The notes: a model not told the origin generated them from the sequence alone. A stretch of 39,425 bases of DNA from an uncultured Clostridia bacterium (GCA_947600065.1 CANQFZ010000016.1:1-39425), one strand, 5' to 3'. Positions 8,103 to 17,928 are shown, counted from the first letter of the stretch. Made by a program: numbers and translations.

Positions 8103-9320
8103 TTATCTCAGCTTAGCTCTCTTGCTTATGGACAAAAGAAGTCCCATTTCCCAAAGCTGAAGCATGAGCGCAGTACCGCCGTAACTGAAGAACGGCATTG
8201 AAATTCCCGTGTTTGGTACACAGCAAAGGCAAACGCCGATATTTAAAAGCGCCTGAAGTCCGATATGGAACGTAATGCCCGTTGCCATAAGACAGCCAAA
8301 CCTGTCCTCGGCATGAGAAGCTATGACAAATCCGCGCATTACAAAGATAACGAACAGGAGTATGACCACCATTCCGCCGACAAAACCGAACTCCTCGCAA
8401 AGTATTGAAAATACAAAGTCATTTACCGCAAACGGAAGGTAATAATATTTCTGAGTGGAATTTCCGAAGCCCTTTCCCCATATTCCGCCCGAACCTATCG
8501 CAAGGGCTGACTGGTAGTTCTGATATGACCTGGCGCGCGGCTCGGAAAGGGGATCCATATACATAACTCTGTCGCCGAAATATGTAAATCCCGAAAGAGA
8601 GATCATTACTACAACGACCGCTATCGCCGCTATTGCTACGGGGATAATGGGTTTCATATTTATCCCCCCGACAAAGAGCATTACAGCACATATCGCAGTC
8701 ATGATCAGAAGTCCCGAAAGGTGCGACTGTATGCCGAGCATTATCGCGGCTACAATTACAAACAATATCCCCGGCTTAACTATACCGACGGTGAAGCGTC
8801 TGATGTTGTCGGAGTTTTTGTGGATATAATATGCAAGGTAAATTATAAGGCTTATCTTTAAAAAGTCGGACGGCTGGAACGTTCCGAAAAGAGGAATCTG
8901 CAGCCAGCGCTTTTGTCCCGCCTCCGCCTCGACTCCGAAAATGCACATAAAATTGAGCAGGAGCGTTAAGATGAGGAGTATATGTGCCAAGGTAATTTTG
9001 AGCTTTCCTTTAAACAATGAAAACTCGCGGCGCAGCAGGCGATAATCAAAAAAGCAAAGCGCTATCATTCCCACGAGACCTATCCCCGCGGCGGTTACCT
9101 GTTTTACGGTATAAGCAAAGCTGTCGCCGTCGTTATCTACATAAGACTGGGCGTGTCCCGCAGAAAACATCATAGTTATTCCGAAAACAAGAAGCACCAG
9201 AATTATGACCGTCATGGGCATATCTACTCTTCCTTTTACGGAAAAAAAGCGTATCCTGTTCGGGTCTTTGTTTTTCTGTTTTTTTACCGCGCCTTTTGGC
9301 GCACGGGTCATTTCTGCCAT
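8103..9320 (-). CDS. ftsW: FtsW/SpoVE-type peptidoglycan glycosyltransferase (SEDS)
   Basis: A 405-residue SEDS-family polytopic membrane protein that polymerises lipid II together with a class B PBP. About ten hydrophobic helices are visible. The C-terminal signature NTGISMPFFSYGGTALM is typical of FtsW/SpoVE/RodA, and position in the dcw cluster argues for FtsW or SpoVE rather than RodA. The first 30 residues are basic. The ATG at 9320 has GGAGG five bases upstream. It directly follows mraY; murD, which commonly lies between these two genes in Firmicutes, is absent. Confidence 0.95.
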   Translation of the reverse strand: MAEMTRAPKGAVKKQKNKDPNRIRFFSVKGRVDMPMTVIILVLLVFGITMMFSAGHAQSYVDNDGDSFAYTVKQVTAAGIGLVGMIALCFFDYRLLRREFSLFKGKLKITLAHILLILTLLLNFMCIFGVEAEAGQKRWLQIPLFGTFQPSDFLKISLIIYLAYYIHKNSDNIRRFTVGIVKPGILFVIVAAIMLGIQSHLSGLLIMTAICAVMLFVGGINMKPIIPVAIAAIAVVVVMISLSGFTYFGDRVMYMDPLSEPRARSYQNYQSALAIGSGGIWGKGFGNSTQKYYYLPFAVNDFVFSILCEEFGFVGGMVVILLFVIFVMRGFVIASHAEDRFGCLMATGITFHIGLQALLNIGVCLCCVPNTGISMPFFSYGGTALMLQLWEMGLLLSISKRAKLR

Positions 9321-9360
9321 AGCTTCCTCCGAACCAAATTTTTACTCTAATTCTATTTCA

Positions 9361-10401
9361 TTATTTCATGAACATCATCACGGCGAACCAGACCGAAAGC
9401 GCTCCTGTCGCTACCGTGATAACAGAGAAAACAACGTCTATTTTTATCTCGCTCCAGCCGCTCATCTCAAAATGATGATGTATGGGCGTCATTTTAAACA
9501 GGCGTTTTCCCTCTTTTGTGTGATATATTTTCTTTGTTATCTTGAAAACCGTAGATTGTATAACGACCGAAAGCGCCTCAAGGACGTAAATTATCCCCGC
9601 TATAACCATTAAAAATTCCGCGCCGCAGCCTACTCCCAGCGCGCAGACGATACCACCGAGAAACATCGAACCCGTATCGCCCATAAACACCTTTGCGGGA
9701 GGGAAATTCCACATGAGAAATCCGATAAGAGCGCCCGCGGTACAGAACGCTAGAAGCGACTCTCCGAACATTCCGAGTATTCCCGATATAGCCGCAAATG
9801 CCGCGCAGTATATGACTGTGACTGAAGAACAAAGTCCGTCTATTCCGTCCGTCAGATTTACGGCGTTTACAAGATAAAGTATTCCGAGACCCATTACGGG
9901 ATAGTAGAAAATTCCCATATCCCACTGCCAGCCCCACGGGAAAGCGATGACCGTTCTCGCAAAGCCGCTTATATAAACAGTCGCGAAATATGCGGCAATT
10001 ATAAGCACCTGGAAAATTATTTTCTGTATGGGAGTAAGTCCCTCGTTGCGTTTTTTCGCTACCTTTATATAATCGTCAAGAAAGCCGACCGCTCCGAAAA
10101 ACAGCGCCATTATTACTCCCGAAAGCGACACAATAAACTCGCGTTTGTCGCCGCCTGTTATGTCCGCTCCGTTTAGGCATATTATGACCATTCCGACGGC
10201 AAACGTAAGTATCACCGCCGTTATGAACATTATGCCGCCCATTGTGGCTGTGCCCTGTTTTTTTGCGTGCCATTTAGGTCCTATATCAAGGATAGTCTGA
10301 CCGTATTTCAGCTTATGCAGCCACGGTATGACCACAAAGCCCAGCAGCCATGCCGTCAGAAAAGACGCAACGGCGGCTATAACATTTGTCCAAACATTCA
10401 T
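9361..10401 (-). CDS. mraY: Phospho-N-acetylmuramoyl-pentapeptide transferase (MraY)
   Basis: A 346-residue integral membrane enzyme that moves phospho-MurNAc-pentapeptide to undecaprenyl phosphate, making lipid I. Motifs in order: GPKWHAKKQGTATMGG (41-56), the catalytic Asp pair in FLDDYIKV (Asp109/Asp110), NLTDGIDGL, GDTGSMFLGG and the C-terminal MTPIHHHFE. About ten TM helices match the family. It lies between murF and ftsW in the cluster. Confidence 0.97.
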   Translation of the reverse strand: MNVWTNVIAAVASFLTAWLLGFVVIPWLHKLKYGQTILDIGPKWHAKKQGTATMGGIMFITAVILTFAVGMVIICLNGADITGGDKREFIVSLSGVIMALFFGAVGFLDDYIKVAKKRNEGLTPIQKIIFQVLIIAAYFATVYISGFARTVIAFPWGWQWDMGIFYYPVMGLGILYLVNAVNLTDGIDGLCSSVTVIYCAAFAAISGILGMFGESLLAFCTAGALIGFLMWNFPPAKVFMGDTGSMFLGGIVCALGVGCGAEFLMVIAGIIYVLEALSVVIQSTVFKITKKIYHTKEGKRLFKMTPIHHHFEMSGWSEIKIDVVFSVITVATGALSVWFAVMMFMK

Positions 10402-10464
10402 AAATTTCCTCTTTTCAGGCTGTCGATAAAGCCTGAGGTTTGATTATTTCTACAGTTTACTGCT

Positions 10465-11799
10465 TTATTCTGTTCTTGCGGCAATTTCTTCCATTCTCAT
10501 GCCGCGGCTTCCTTTGAAAAGAACGTTGTCTCCTCTTTTTAAATTATGGTTTAAAAGCTCGGTAAGCTCCGATTTATTTTCGCTGTGGAAAACGGGGAAC
10601 TCGTGTCTGAAAAGCTCGTCGCGCAGCGCTTTCATTTCTTTTCCGTAAAGGAAAGCCATATCCGCGTTTTTCATCACGCACTCCGCAAGTCCCGCATGGA
10701 GCTGTTTTGACATCTCGCCAAGCTCCAGCATATCGCCGAGGACGGCTATTTTTCTCCCGCTCATTGTTCCCAAAACGGAAAGCGAGCTTTCCATAGAAGT
10801 GGGGCTTGCGTTATAGCAATCGAGGATAAATGTATAGCCGCCGCGTTTTTCTATCTTCTGCCTCATTCCCGAAGCCTCATAATTCATAAACGCGGGTATT
10901 ATCCTTTCGGGCGCTATATTAAACTCAATTCCTACGCAGAACGCCGCGAGAGCGTTTAAAATATGATGTTCTCCGATAACGGGAACCATAGCTGAATATT
11001 CCTTATTGTTATAATGAACGGTAAATTTTTCACAGCCGTTTTCATGAACGATATTATCCGCAAAAACGTCGTTTTTATCGGAAAAGCCGTAGCGTATTAT
11101 CTTTCTGCTAACGTTCACGGTTTTAAGCATATCGTCATCTCCGTTTATTATAAGCGGAGCGTTTTCGTCCGTGCCGTCGAGTATCTCAAGCTTTGCTTTG
11201 AGGATATTTTCGCGCGACTTCAGGTTTTCTATATGACACCAACCGATGTTTGTAATTACCGCGCAATTCGGGTGCGCCGTGCGGGAAAGCGCGCTTATTT
11301 CTCCTAGGTCGCTCATTCCCATTTCAATAACTGCGGCTTTATAGCTGTCGTCAAGTCTGAACAGCGTTTTCGGAAGCCCTATGTCGTTGTTGAAATTTCC
11401 CTCGGTCTTAAGAGTATTGAACTCGGACGACAAGACCGCGTAGATCATATCCTTTGTCGAGGTCTTTCCGACAGAGCCCGTCACTCCGCAGAGCTTTACG
11501 CCGAATTTGTCGCGGTAATATCTCGCAAGTTTAAGTTGTGCCGTTCTTGAATTTTCAACATATACAACAGGCTTTTCAACATTTAAACTGCCCTTTTCGG
11601 CGTCCGACAGCGCCGCCGCAGCTCCTTTTTCAAATGCTTTTCCTATAAAATCGTTTCCGTCAAAATTCTCTCCCTTTATTGCTATAAACAGCGCAGACTT
11701 TTCTATAGTGCGGGTGTCGGTAGATATGGAAGTTACGCTGACATTTTCTCCCACAAGAACGCCGCCTGTCGCCTTTGCAATTTCTTCTGCCGTAAACAT
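10465..11799 (-). CDS. murF: UDP-MurNAc-tripeptide:D-Ala-D-Ala ligase (MurF)
   Basis: A 444-residue Mur ligase that adds D-Ala-D-Ala to the tripeptide precursor. The ATP loop GVTGSVGKTS is at residues 105-114; the central domain carries VIEMGMSDLGEI and NIGWCHIENL, and a ligase C-terminal domain follows, with DCYNASPTSMESSL. Two starts compete: a GTG at 11808 that overlaps the murE stop, and the ATG at 11799. The ATG is preferred because AGGTGAT lies just upstream of it while the GTG has no site. The gene is effectively coupled to murE. Confidence 0.95.
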   Translation of the reverse strand: MFTAEEIAKATGGVLVGENVSVTSISTDTRTIEKSALFIAIKGENFDGNDFIGKAFEKGAAAALSDAEKGSLNVEKPVVYVENSRTAQLKLARYYRDKFGVKLCGVTGSVGKTSTKDMIYAVLSSEFNTLKTEGNFNNDIGLPKTLFRLDDSYKAAVIEMGMSDLGEISALSRTAHPNCAVITNIGWCHIENLKSRENILKAKLEILDGTDENAPLIINGDDDMLKTVNVSRKIIRYGFSDKNDVFADNIVHENGCEKFTVHYNNKEYSAMVPVIGEHHILNALAAFCVGIEFNIAPERIIPAFMNYEASGMRQKIEKRGGYTFILDCYNASPTSMESSLSVLGTMSGRKIAVLGDMLELGEMSKQLHAGLAECVMKNADMAFLYGKEMKALRDELFRHEFPVFHSENKSELTELLNHNLKRGDNVLFKGSRGMRMEEIAARTE

Positions 11800-11804
11800 A
11801 ATTA

Positions 11805-13259
11805 TCACCTGCCGTTTTTAAAATAATTATCAACAATTTCCTTTTCGTCAAAATGAAAATATTCGTCGCCTATCGCCTGATAGTCTTCGTGACCCTTTCC
11901 GCAGAGCGCTACGATATCTCCCGCTTTGGCAATTTCAAGCGCGCGGACTACCGCTTTTTCTCGGTCGGTATATTCTTCAAAAGCTGTGCCCTTCGGTATT
12001 CCTTTAACAACATCGTCTATTGTCTGCTGTGGGTCTTCGTGGCGGGGACTGTCCGTCGTCACTATGATAATATCGGAATATTTCGCGACTGTCTTTCCCA
12101 TATCGGGGCGCTTTCCGGCGTCGCGTTCTCCTGCCGCTCCGAAAACACAAATAAGGCGGTTTTTTGCAAGAGGTCGTAAAGTTGAGAGCAACTTTTCAAG
12201 TCCGTCCTCGGTATGAGCATAGTCGCGTATAACTGTGAAATCCTTGCTGTATAAGGTTTCAAGCCGACCGCTTACGCCCTTTATCTTTTCTAAAGCATTT
12301 ACAAGTTCGTCCGTATGAAAGCCGAGCAGGCTGCACATAACAATTGCAATCAGCGCGTTTATGACATTGTATTCTCCCGTAAGCGAAAACCGAACGGGAT
12401 AGCTCTTTTTTGCCGCCGCGTCAGTAAAAACAAACTCTGCTCTGTCGGGATATATCTTTATAAAGTCGGTGTAAAAATCGGCTTTTTCTTTAAGAGATAC
12501 GGTCTTTAACGGGACATTTTTTTCGCGGCAATAACTTGCTACCTTTTTTCCGTACTCATCGTCTATATTGACAACTGCATATTCGCAATTATCAAACAGC
12601 GACAGCTTTGCGGCGAAATAGTTGTCCATTGTTCCGTGATAGTCGAGATGATCGCGGGTAAGGTTTGTAAAAGCTGCGACACGAAAACAATTCCTCGCAA
12701 AACGGTGCTGTGCGAGAGCCTGGCTCGACGCTTCTACAAAGCAATACTCGGTCTTTTCCTCCGCCATTTTCCCGAACAACGAATACAGCTTTCTCGGTTC
12801 GGGGGTGGTAGGCGGACCGATATGAGAATAATTTAATCCACTGCCCGTATCGGTTCCGAGCGTTCCTATAACTCCCGTTCTGTGCCCTAAGTTACGCGTG
12901 AGCTGAGCGCAGATGTTGGCAATAGTCGTTTTTCCGTTTGTGCCCGTTACGGCACATATCTTCAGGGTTTTCTCGGGCTCTCCGTAAAATCTTGACAGCA
13001 ACTCGGGATAGACCGCGCGCGTGTCCGAAACGTTTATCTCATTTTTTATTCCGAGCTTTTTTTGTGTTACTATAGCAGCCGCGCCAAGTTCCAAAGCCTT
13101 TTCTGCGGCGGAATGTCCGTCGAAATTGTCTCCCTTTATACAGACGAAAACAAAACCGTTTTCTGTCTCGCGGCTGTCCGAGGTCACTCCTACTACCGTC
13201 CTTTCGGACAGCTCTGCGGGAATGTCGGCTATATTCTCAAAAAGCTCACTTATCTTCAT
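11805..13259 (-). CDS. murE: UDP-MurNAc-tripeptide synthetase (MurE)
   Basis: A 484-residue Mur ligase that adds the third stem-peptide residue. The ATP loop TGTNGKTT is at 105-112. The lysine expected to be carbamylated is Lys218 in DNYFAAKLSLF. The specificity loop reads DSPRHEDP (403-410); an Arg in this DNPR-like position is characteristic of enzymes using meso-diaminopimelate, so a mDAP-type peptidoglycan is inferred, though Ser replaces the usual Asn. GGAG lies 10 bases before the ATG. It sits between ftsI/spoVD and murF. Confidence 0.95.
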   Translation of the reverse strand: MKISELFENIADIPAELSERTVVGVTSDSRETENGFVFVCIKGDNFDGHSAAEKALELGAAAIVTQKKLGIKNEINVSDTRAVYPELLSRFYGEPEKTLKICAVTGTNGKTTIANICAQLTRNLGHRTGVIGTLGTDTGSGLNYSHIGPPTTPEPRKLYSLFGKMAEEKTEYCFVEASSQALAQHRFARNCFRVAAFTNLTRDHLDYHGTMDNYFAAKLSLFDNCEYAVVNIDDEYGKKVASYCREKNVPLKTVSLKEKADFYTDFIKIYPDRAEFVFTDAAAKKSYPVRFSLTGEYNVINALIAIVMCSLLGFHTDELVNALEKIKGVSGRLETLYSKDFTVIRDYAHTEDGLEKLLSTLRPLAKNRLICVFGAAGERDAGKRPDMGKTVAKYSDIIIVTTDSPRHEDPQQTIDDVVKGIPKGTAFEEYTDREKAVVRALEIAKAGDIVALCGKGHEDYQAIGDEYFHFDEKEIVDNYFKNGR

Positions 13260-13264
13260 TTTCG

Positions 13265-15769
13265 TTAATCTCCGCGGTCGTTTACCAAAAACGTAACGTC
13301 TACAACAGCGCCCTTATATCCCACTATGCCGCCCGCAATACTCTGCGATACTGCTACGGCATTTGCGTTTTCCGCTGCGCCGCCCGATATTTTTATGTTA
13401 AAGCCCGCGTTCGTCAGCTTTTCGTTTGCTTCTGCTACGCTAAGTCCTATTACATCGGGAACGGTACCGGTTTCGGGCTTTGCGCCGTTGAAATATACAA
13501 CAACGGTAGAACCTTTCGGTATGCTTTGTCCCGACGAGGGTATCTGGGCAGTAGATTTTTCGTTTCCTGTTTCGTTTCCTACAAAGCGATACTTAAAGCC
13601 GTTTGAAACAAGCAGGCTCTCAACGTTCATAGGAAGATTTCCGCCGACATAAGGCACGACAGCGTCCATTTTCTCCTGCTCCTCGGCTGTATATGTCGGA
13701 TAGATTCCCAAGTGCTCAAGTCCGTCGTGGAATACCGACGAAACGAAAGGCGCGGTTACTGTAGAACCATAATATGCAGAGCCCGTCGGCGTATCCGCCA
13801 TGACAAGCATAACTATCTGCGGATCGTCCATAGGCACAGCAGCGGCAAATGTCGAAACATATGTCATCTTTGCGCCTGCCGCGCTTCCGCCCGCAGCGTT
13901 ATATTCGTCGATCTTTTCGGCTGTTCCCGATTTTCCACCTATTCTATATCCGGGAATATATGCGTTGTTGCCGCCGTTTTGAGTTACTATTGTTTCAAGA
14001 ATGTTGCGCATCTGCGCCGAAGTCTCCTCGGAAATGACCTGACGTCTTATCTCGGTTTCCCTTGTTTCAACAACGTTTCCATCGCTGTCAAGTATCTTAT
14101 CCACAAGATGAGGTCTTACGAGGTATCCGCCGTTTACTATCGCCGCAAATGCCGTACACATCTGTATGGGCGTTATTTTGTTTGTCTGTCCGAAAGAGGA
14201 TACCGCAAGCTCAACGGGTCCCATGTTAGCTCTACGCACATAAAGGCTCTGCGCTTCTCCGGGGAGGTCTATTCCTGTAGGTTCCGTAAATCCGAACGCC
14301 TCGAAATAATCGCAGAATTTATCGCGTCCTAAAGCCTGACCTATAGCGATAAAACAAGGGTTGCAGGAGTTTGTTATCGCGCCCTGAAGGTCTAAAAGTC
14401 CGTGTCCCCAGCCTCTCCAGCAACTTATACTCGTTCCCGCAACTACCGAAACGCCCGTGCAGGTATGATGCCATGACATATCCACAACTTCCTGGTCGAG
14501 CGCCGAGGCGCAGGTAACTGATTTAAATACCGAACCGGGATAATAAAGCTCGTTTACGCCCTTGTTCTTCCACTGAGTTTCGCGGAGAACAGAGTTGAAC
14601 TCCTCTACCTCCTCGTCAGTTGCTCCCGACGCTATCAGATCTTCAAGCTGCTGTCTTTCATAGCTCCCCGCAATTTCAGAAGGGTTATTCAGATCATACG
14701 AGGGAATGGTAGCCATAGCTATTATCCCGCCCGTCTTGCAGTTCATCATTATAGCGCTCGCGCGATTTATTATCTGATACTGCGAAACGCACTGTTCGAG
14801 ATACTTTTCGCAATAATGCTGCATTACTTCATCAAGCGTAAGTACGAGGCTATAGCCGTCTATTGACGAATAGTAATAATCCTCGGCATATTCAACGCCC
14901 TCTCCTCTGCCGTTTGTCCTGTAATATGCCTTTCCGTCTGTTCCGCGAAGATATTCGTCATAATATGACTCAAGCCCGTAAACTCCCACGCCGTCAAAAT
15001 TTGTAAATCCTATGACCGACGATGCGAGAGAGCCGTTCGGATAATAACGCTTACTCGACTGCTCGGTATAAATGCAGTCGCTCAATATGCCGTTCTCTTT
15101 CATGAAATTCTGTATAAGCGTTACTTCGGGTTTTTCGACCTTACGCTTTACGATATAATACGCCTTATCGTGATCTTTGCATTGATCTATAAGGTCCTGC
15201 GGGTCTACTCCCTCAAGAATATTCGCCAGATTTGTTGCAATAAGCTCATCAAGCGGAACATATTCTTCAAGCGGCTTTTTATTCGGATCGTCGTTTGCTA
15301 CCCATTTATCAAGCTGTTTCTGATAAGACTTGCGGCGTTCCTGGTCTGCAAGATATACGGCCTTGGGAGCCAGAATAACATTCCAAACCGTAGAGCTTTG
15401 TGCAAGGACTGTTCCGTTTGCATCATAGATAGTTCCACGGTTTGCCATAAGCGAAAGCTCGTGGGTCTGCTGGGTGGTCGCCAGCATTTTCCATTTGTCG
15501 CTTTCAAGCACCGTATATTTTAGCAGATTATATCCTACAAAAGCCGAAAATCCAAAAACGCCGATAAGTATCAACAGCTGTCTGCCGCGATATCCCAATA
15601 TCGGCTTTTTTTCAACTTCTTCGTCTTCTTTCTTTTTAAAGAAGAGCGCAATATTTTTAAATCCGCGCTTTATCCTCTGCCCAAATGTGAGCTTTTGATT
15701 TTGCGGTTTGCGCTCGGGATTTGTATTCTGAGCCCTGCGAGGATCCGAATTTTTGTTTTTATCAGCCAC
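13265..15769 (-). CDS. ftsI: Class B penicillin-binding protein with PASTA domains (FtsI/SpoVD type)
   Basis: An 834-residue division or spore-cortex transpeptidase. A basic N-terminus is followed by one TM helix (about 63-85), a dimerisation domain, and the transpeptidase domain with catalytic SVFK (Ser413/Lys416), the SCN triad (in TNSCNPCF) and KSGT. Two C-terminal PASTA repeats follow (about 705-835), as in SpoVD and PBP2x. Only one such gene is in the cluster, so it cannot be decided whether it serves vegetative division, sporulation or both. The start is a GTG with GGAGG 10 bases upstream; no better ATG exists. It partners FtsW in septal synthesis. Confidence 0.93.
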   Translation of the reverse strand: MADKNKNSDPRRAQNTNPERKPQNQKLTFGQRIKRGFKNIALFFKKKEDEEVEKKPILGYRGRQLLILIGVFGFSAFVGYNLLKYTVLESDKWKMLATTQQTHELSLMANRGTIYDANGTVLAQSSTVWNVILAPKAVYLADQERRKSYQKQLDKWVANDDPNKKPLEEYVPLDELIATNLANILEGVDPQDLIDQCKDHDKAYYIVKRKVEKPEVTLIQNFMKENGILSDCIYTEQSSKRYYPNGSLASSVIGFTNFDGVGVYGLESYYDEYLRGTDGKAYYRTNGRGEGVEYAEDYYYSSIDGYSLVLTLDEVMQHYCEKYLEQCVSQYQIINRASAIMMNCKTGGIIAMATIPSYDLNNPSEIAGSYERQQLEDLIASGATDEEVEEFNSVLRETQWKNKGVNELYYPGSVFKSVTCASALDQEVVDMSWHHTCTGVSVVAGTSISCWRGWGHGLLDLQGAITNSCNPCFIAIGQALGRDKFCDYFEAFGFTEPTGIDLPGEAQSLYVRRANMGPVELAVSSFGQTNKITPIQMCTAFAAIVNGGYLVRPHLVDKILDSDGNVVETRETEIRRQVISEETSAQMRNILETIVTQNGGNNAYIPGYRIGGKSGTAEKIDEYNAAGGSAAGAKMTYVSTFAAAVPMDDPQIVMLVMADTPTGSAYYGSTVTAPFVSSVFHDGLEHLGIYPTYTAEEQEKMDAVVPYVGGNLPMNVESLLVSNGFKYRFVGNETGNEKSTAQIPSSGQSIPKGSTVVVYFNGAKPETGTVPDVIGLSVAEANEKLTNAGFNIKISGGAAENANAVAVSQSIAGGIVGYKGAVVDVTFLVNDRGD

Positions 15770-15914
15770 TTATTTCACTCCTCCAAAAAACCAAAAAAGC
15801 AAAGCCTATGTTGAACTTACCTCCACTTTCTCATTCTGAAAGTAAGCAACGGTCAGCCTTGCTAAATTTAGCTGACTTCATAACATGATAGCTTGTCACT
15901 AAAATATTATGCCG

Positions 15915-16409
15915 TCAAAAACCAATGTATTCCAAAACTCCGTCCCACCATGATTTAATGCTGCCAATAAATCCGAGGTCTTCTTCCTTTTCAACATTTA
16001 CAAGATTTTCGGTATTTATGCTTATATATTTCTTCTGCGACGGAGAAACCTTTGTCATCCCAAGGGTCTCTTCGGCATATTTCTCGATGTACGAGGTATT
16101 TACCATTGTGTCGAGCTTATTTTGCAGAAGCGCGTTATCGTCGAGCGCGTCCTGTAGCTCTGTCTGCTGTTTTTCAATTTGCATGGAAAGGTCGTCTACT
16201 CTTGTGTTTGAATAGTTGACCGCGCACAGTGCCCCGAACACCACGACTGCCGCCAAAGCAAGCTTTAATTTAGATCCGCTTTTTGAAACGGACAGTGTTT
16301 CCGAAATTTTTATTCTTGGTTTTTCCTCGCGTTTTTCGCGGTTTTCTCGATTAGACCTGTCAAAAAGCGACAAATCGTATGCAAGGTTTGTATCGTTATG
16401 ATAACTCAT
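15915..16409 (-). CDS. ftsL: FtsL-like division protein
   Basis: A 164-residue bitopic protein. The charged N-terminal ~55 residues (NRENREKREEKPR) precede one TM helix (about LKLALAAVVVFGALCAV), then a coiled-coil region (VDDLSMQIEKQQTELQDALDD) and YIEKYAEETLGM, typical of the FtsL/DivIC family. The ATG at 16409 has AGGAG eight bases upstream; a GTG at 16418 lies inside that site. Its place between rsmH and the PBP gene is the standard position for ftsL, and FtsL would join DivIB and DivIC in the divisome. Sequence conservation in this family is low, so the call rests on topology and position. Confidence 0.85.
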   Translation of the reverse strand: MSYHNDTNLAYDLSLFDRSNRENREKREEKPRIKISETLSVSKSGSKLKLALAAVVVFGALCAVNYSNTRVDDLSMQIEKQQTELQDALDDNALLQNKLDTMVNTSYIEKYAEETLGMTKVSPSQKKYISINTENLVNVEKEEDLGFIGSIKSWWDGVLEYIGF

Positions 16410-16425
16410 CGCTTCCACTCCTTTT

Positions 16426-17367
16426 CTATGTCCTTATTTTTTTGATAATTCTCAGCTTTGCGCTGCGGCTTCTCGGATTTTCCGAAACTTCTTTTTCGCT
16501 CGGCACTGTCGGTTTTTTTGTCACCAATTCTCCGCGCGGGAGCTTTCCGCATACGCAAACGGGAAACTCGGGCGGGCAAGTACAGCCCGTACAAAAATCC
16601 CTAAACGTATTTTTAACTATTCTGTCTTCAAGTGAATGAAACGTTATGACCGACATTTTCCCGCCGATCTTAAGCCTTTCAAACCCTTTTTCAAGCGCCT
16701 CGGAAAGAGCGTTAAGCTCATCATTTACTTCGATCCTTATTGCCTGAAAGCTTTTTCTGCAAGGATTTTTTTCGCGCCTGTATGCTGCGGGAACGCTGTC
16801 CTTTATTATCTCGGCAAGCTGTCCCGTTGTTTCTATCGGAGCTTTACCGCGAGAATTTACTATCCCTCTCGCTATTTTTGCGGCAAATTTTTCCTCGCCG
16901 TATTCGTACAATATCCTTTGCAGGTCCGAAAGCTCGTATTCGTTTACAACATCACGCGCGGACAATCCCTCGCCGCTCATTCTCATATCAAGCGGCGCGT
17001 CGTTATGAAACGAAAATCCGCGCTCAGCGGCGTCGAGTTGATGCGACGACACCCCCAAGTCAGCTATTATCCCGTCGAGCGCTTCTATCCCCAGCTCGTC
17101 GAGAACTTCGCTTATTCTTCTGAAATTACTATTTACAAAAGTGACAGGCAATCCCTCGAGCCGCTTTTTCGCGGCTTCTATAGCTTCGGGGTCAGTATCA
17201 AAGCATATGAGCCTGCCGCCCGTTTTCGGGTCTAATCTTTTAGCAAGCTCCAGGCTATGACCGCCGCCGCCTGTCGTAAGGTCGGCATAAACGCCGCTTT
17301 TATCCCCAAAAGCGCCGTCTACCGTTTCCTCTAACATTACGGGAATATGTGAAAATTCGACCCCCAT
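16426..17367 (-). CDS. rsmH: 16S rRNA (cytosine1402-N4)-methyltransferase RsmH
   Basis: A 313-residue SAM-dependent methyltransferase (MraW) that modifies C1402 of 16S rRNA. The N-terminal HIPVMLEETV and SAM motif DLTTGGGGHSLELAK are classic, followed by GIIADLGVSSHQLD and the C-terminal SVITFHSLEDRIVKN. The ATG at 17367 overlaps the mraZ stop (TGATG), implying translational coupling. A Cys-rich patch (CTGCTCPPEFPVCVCG) near residue 260 is usual for Firmicutes RsmH. Confidence 0.97.
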   Translation of the reverse strand: MGVEFSHIPVMLEETVDGAFGDKSGVYADLTTGGGGHSLELAKRLDPKTGGRLICFDTDPEAIEAAKKRLEGLPVTFVNSNFRRISEVLDELGIEALDGIIADLGVSSHQLDAAERGFSFHNDAPLDMRMSGEGLSARDVVNEYELSDLQRILYEYGEEKFAAKIARGIVNSRGKAPIETTGQLAEIIKDSVPAAYRREKNPCRKSFQAIRIEVNDELNALSEALEKGFERLKIGGKMSVITFHSLEDRIVKNTFRDFCTGCTCPPEFPVCVCGKLPRGELVTKKPTVPSEKEVSENPRSRSAKLRIIKKIRT

Positions 17368-17786
17368 CAAATATTCAGCTCTCCCTGTACCTGTTCAAAA
17401 TCGACGCTGTCAAATATCTTTTCATACTCTTCCCATGCCGACTTGTCCCAGATCTCCGCGCGATCCGCCAATCCCACTACGACGACATCGCTCGTAATTC
17501 CCGCATAACTTCTAAGCGCCGCGGGGAGCGCTATTCTTCCCTGCTTATCGGGCTCTGCCTCGCACGCGCTTCCGAAAATAAATCTTTGTACAGCGAGCGC
17601 GTTCTTTGAGGAATTGCCCTTTAATTTATCACGCAGAATCTCCCAGCTTTCGCCGGTATAAACAGTAAGGCATTTTTCATTAATGCTTTTGGAGATATAG
17701 AAATGTTCGCCGAGTTCTTTTAACAGCTTTGCGGGGAAATTCATTCTTCCCTTTGCATCGACCGTATGCTCATAGTGTCCGTACAT
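17367..17786 (-). CDS. mraZ: Transcriptional regulator MraZ
   Basis: A 139-residue protein with two AbrB-like SpoVT domains (MYGHYEHTVDAKGRMNFPAK near the N-terminus and a second GRIALPAALR copy after residue 75). MraZ forms ring-shaped oligomers and regulates its own cluster by binding short direct repeats upstream. The ATG at 17786 with GGGGGAG upstream is preferred over an in-frame GTG two codons earlier. It is the first gene of the dcw cluster, with a consensus promoter and candidate binding repeats in its 5' leader. Confidence 0.96.
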   Translation of the reverse strand: MYGHYEHTVDAKGRMNFPAKLLKELGEHFYISKSINEKCLTVYTGESWEILRDKLKGNSSKNALAVQRFIFGSACEAEPDKQGRIALPAALRSYAGITSDVVVVGLADRAEIWDKSAWEEYEKIFDSVDFEQVQGELNI

Positions 17787-17891
17787 TTCCACTCCCCCTT
17801 TCCAAAAGCGTTAATTCCCCATGAAATCCGCCCTTTGTGCCGTTCTCCTCAAACGGCGTTTCCGTAGAAAAAATTTTCCCCGTTTAGGAAA

Positions 17892-17928
17892 AGTGATTTT
17901 TTAGTGAAATTTTAAACCATTTTAGTGA
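17892..17928 (-). promoter_or_regulatory. Candidate MraZ operator repeats in the mraZ leader
   Basis: Read on the plus strand, AGTGA occurs at 17892, 17903 and 17924, spacings of 11 and 21 bases, i.e. on one face of the helix. The last two sit in near-identical 20-base units (TTTTAGTGAA(A)TTTTAAACC). They lie between the mraZ -10 box and start codon. MraZ is known to bind short direct repeats in this position; assigning these repeats to MraZ is inference. Confidence 0.45.

Noticed and set aside
13712-14332. 206-codon plus-strand open frame inside the PBP gene
   Set aside because: Antisense shadow of the transpeptidase domain; composition rich in Arg, Cys and Tyr and no domain recognisable.
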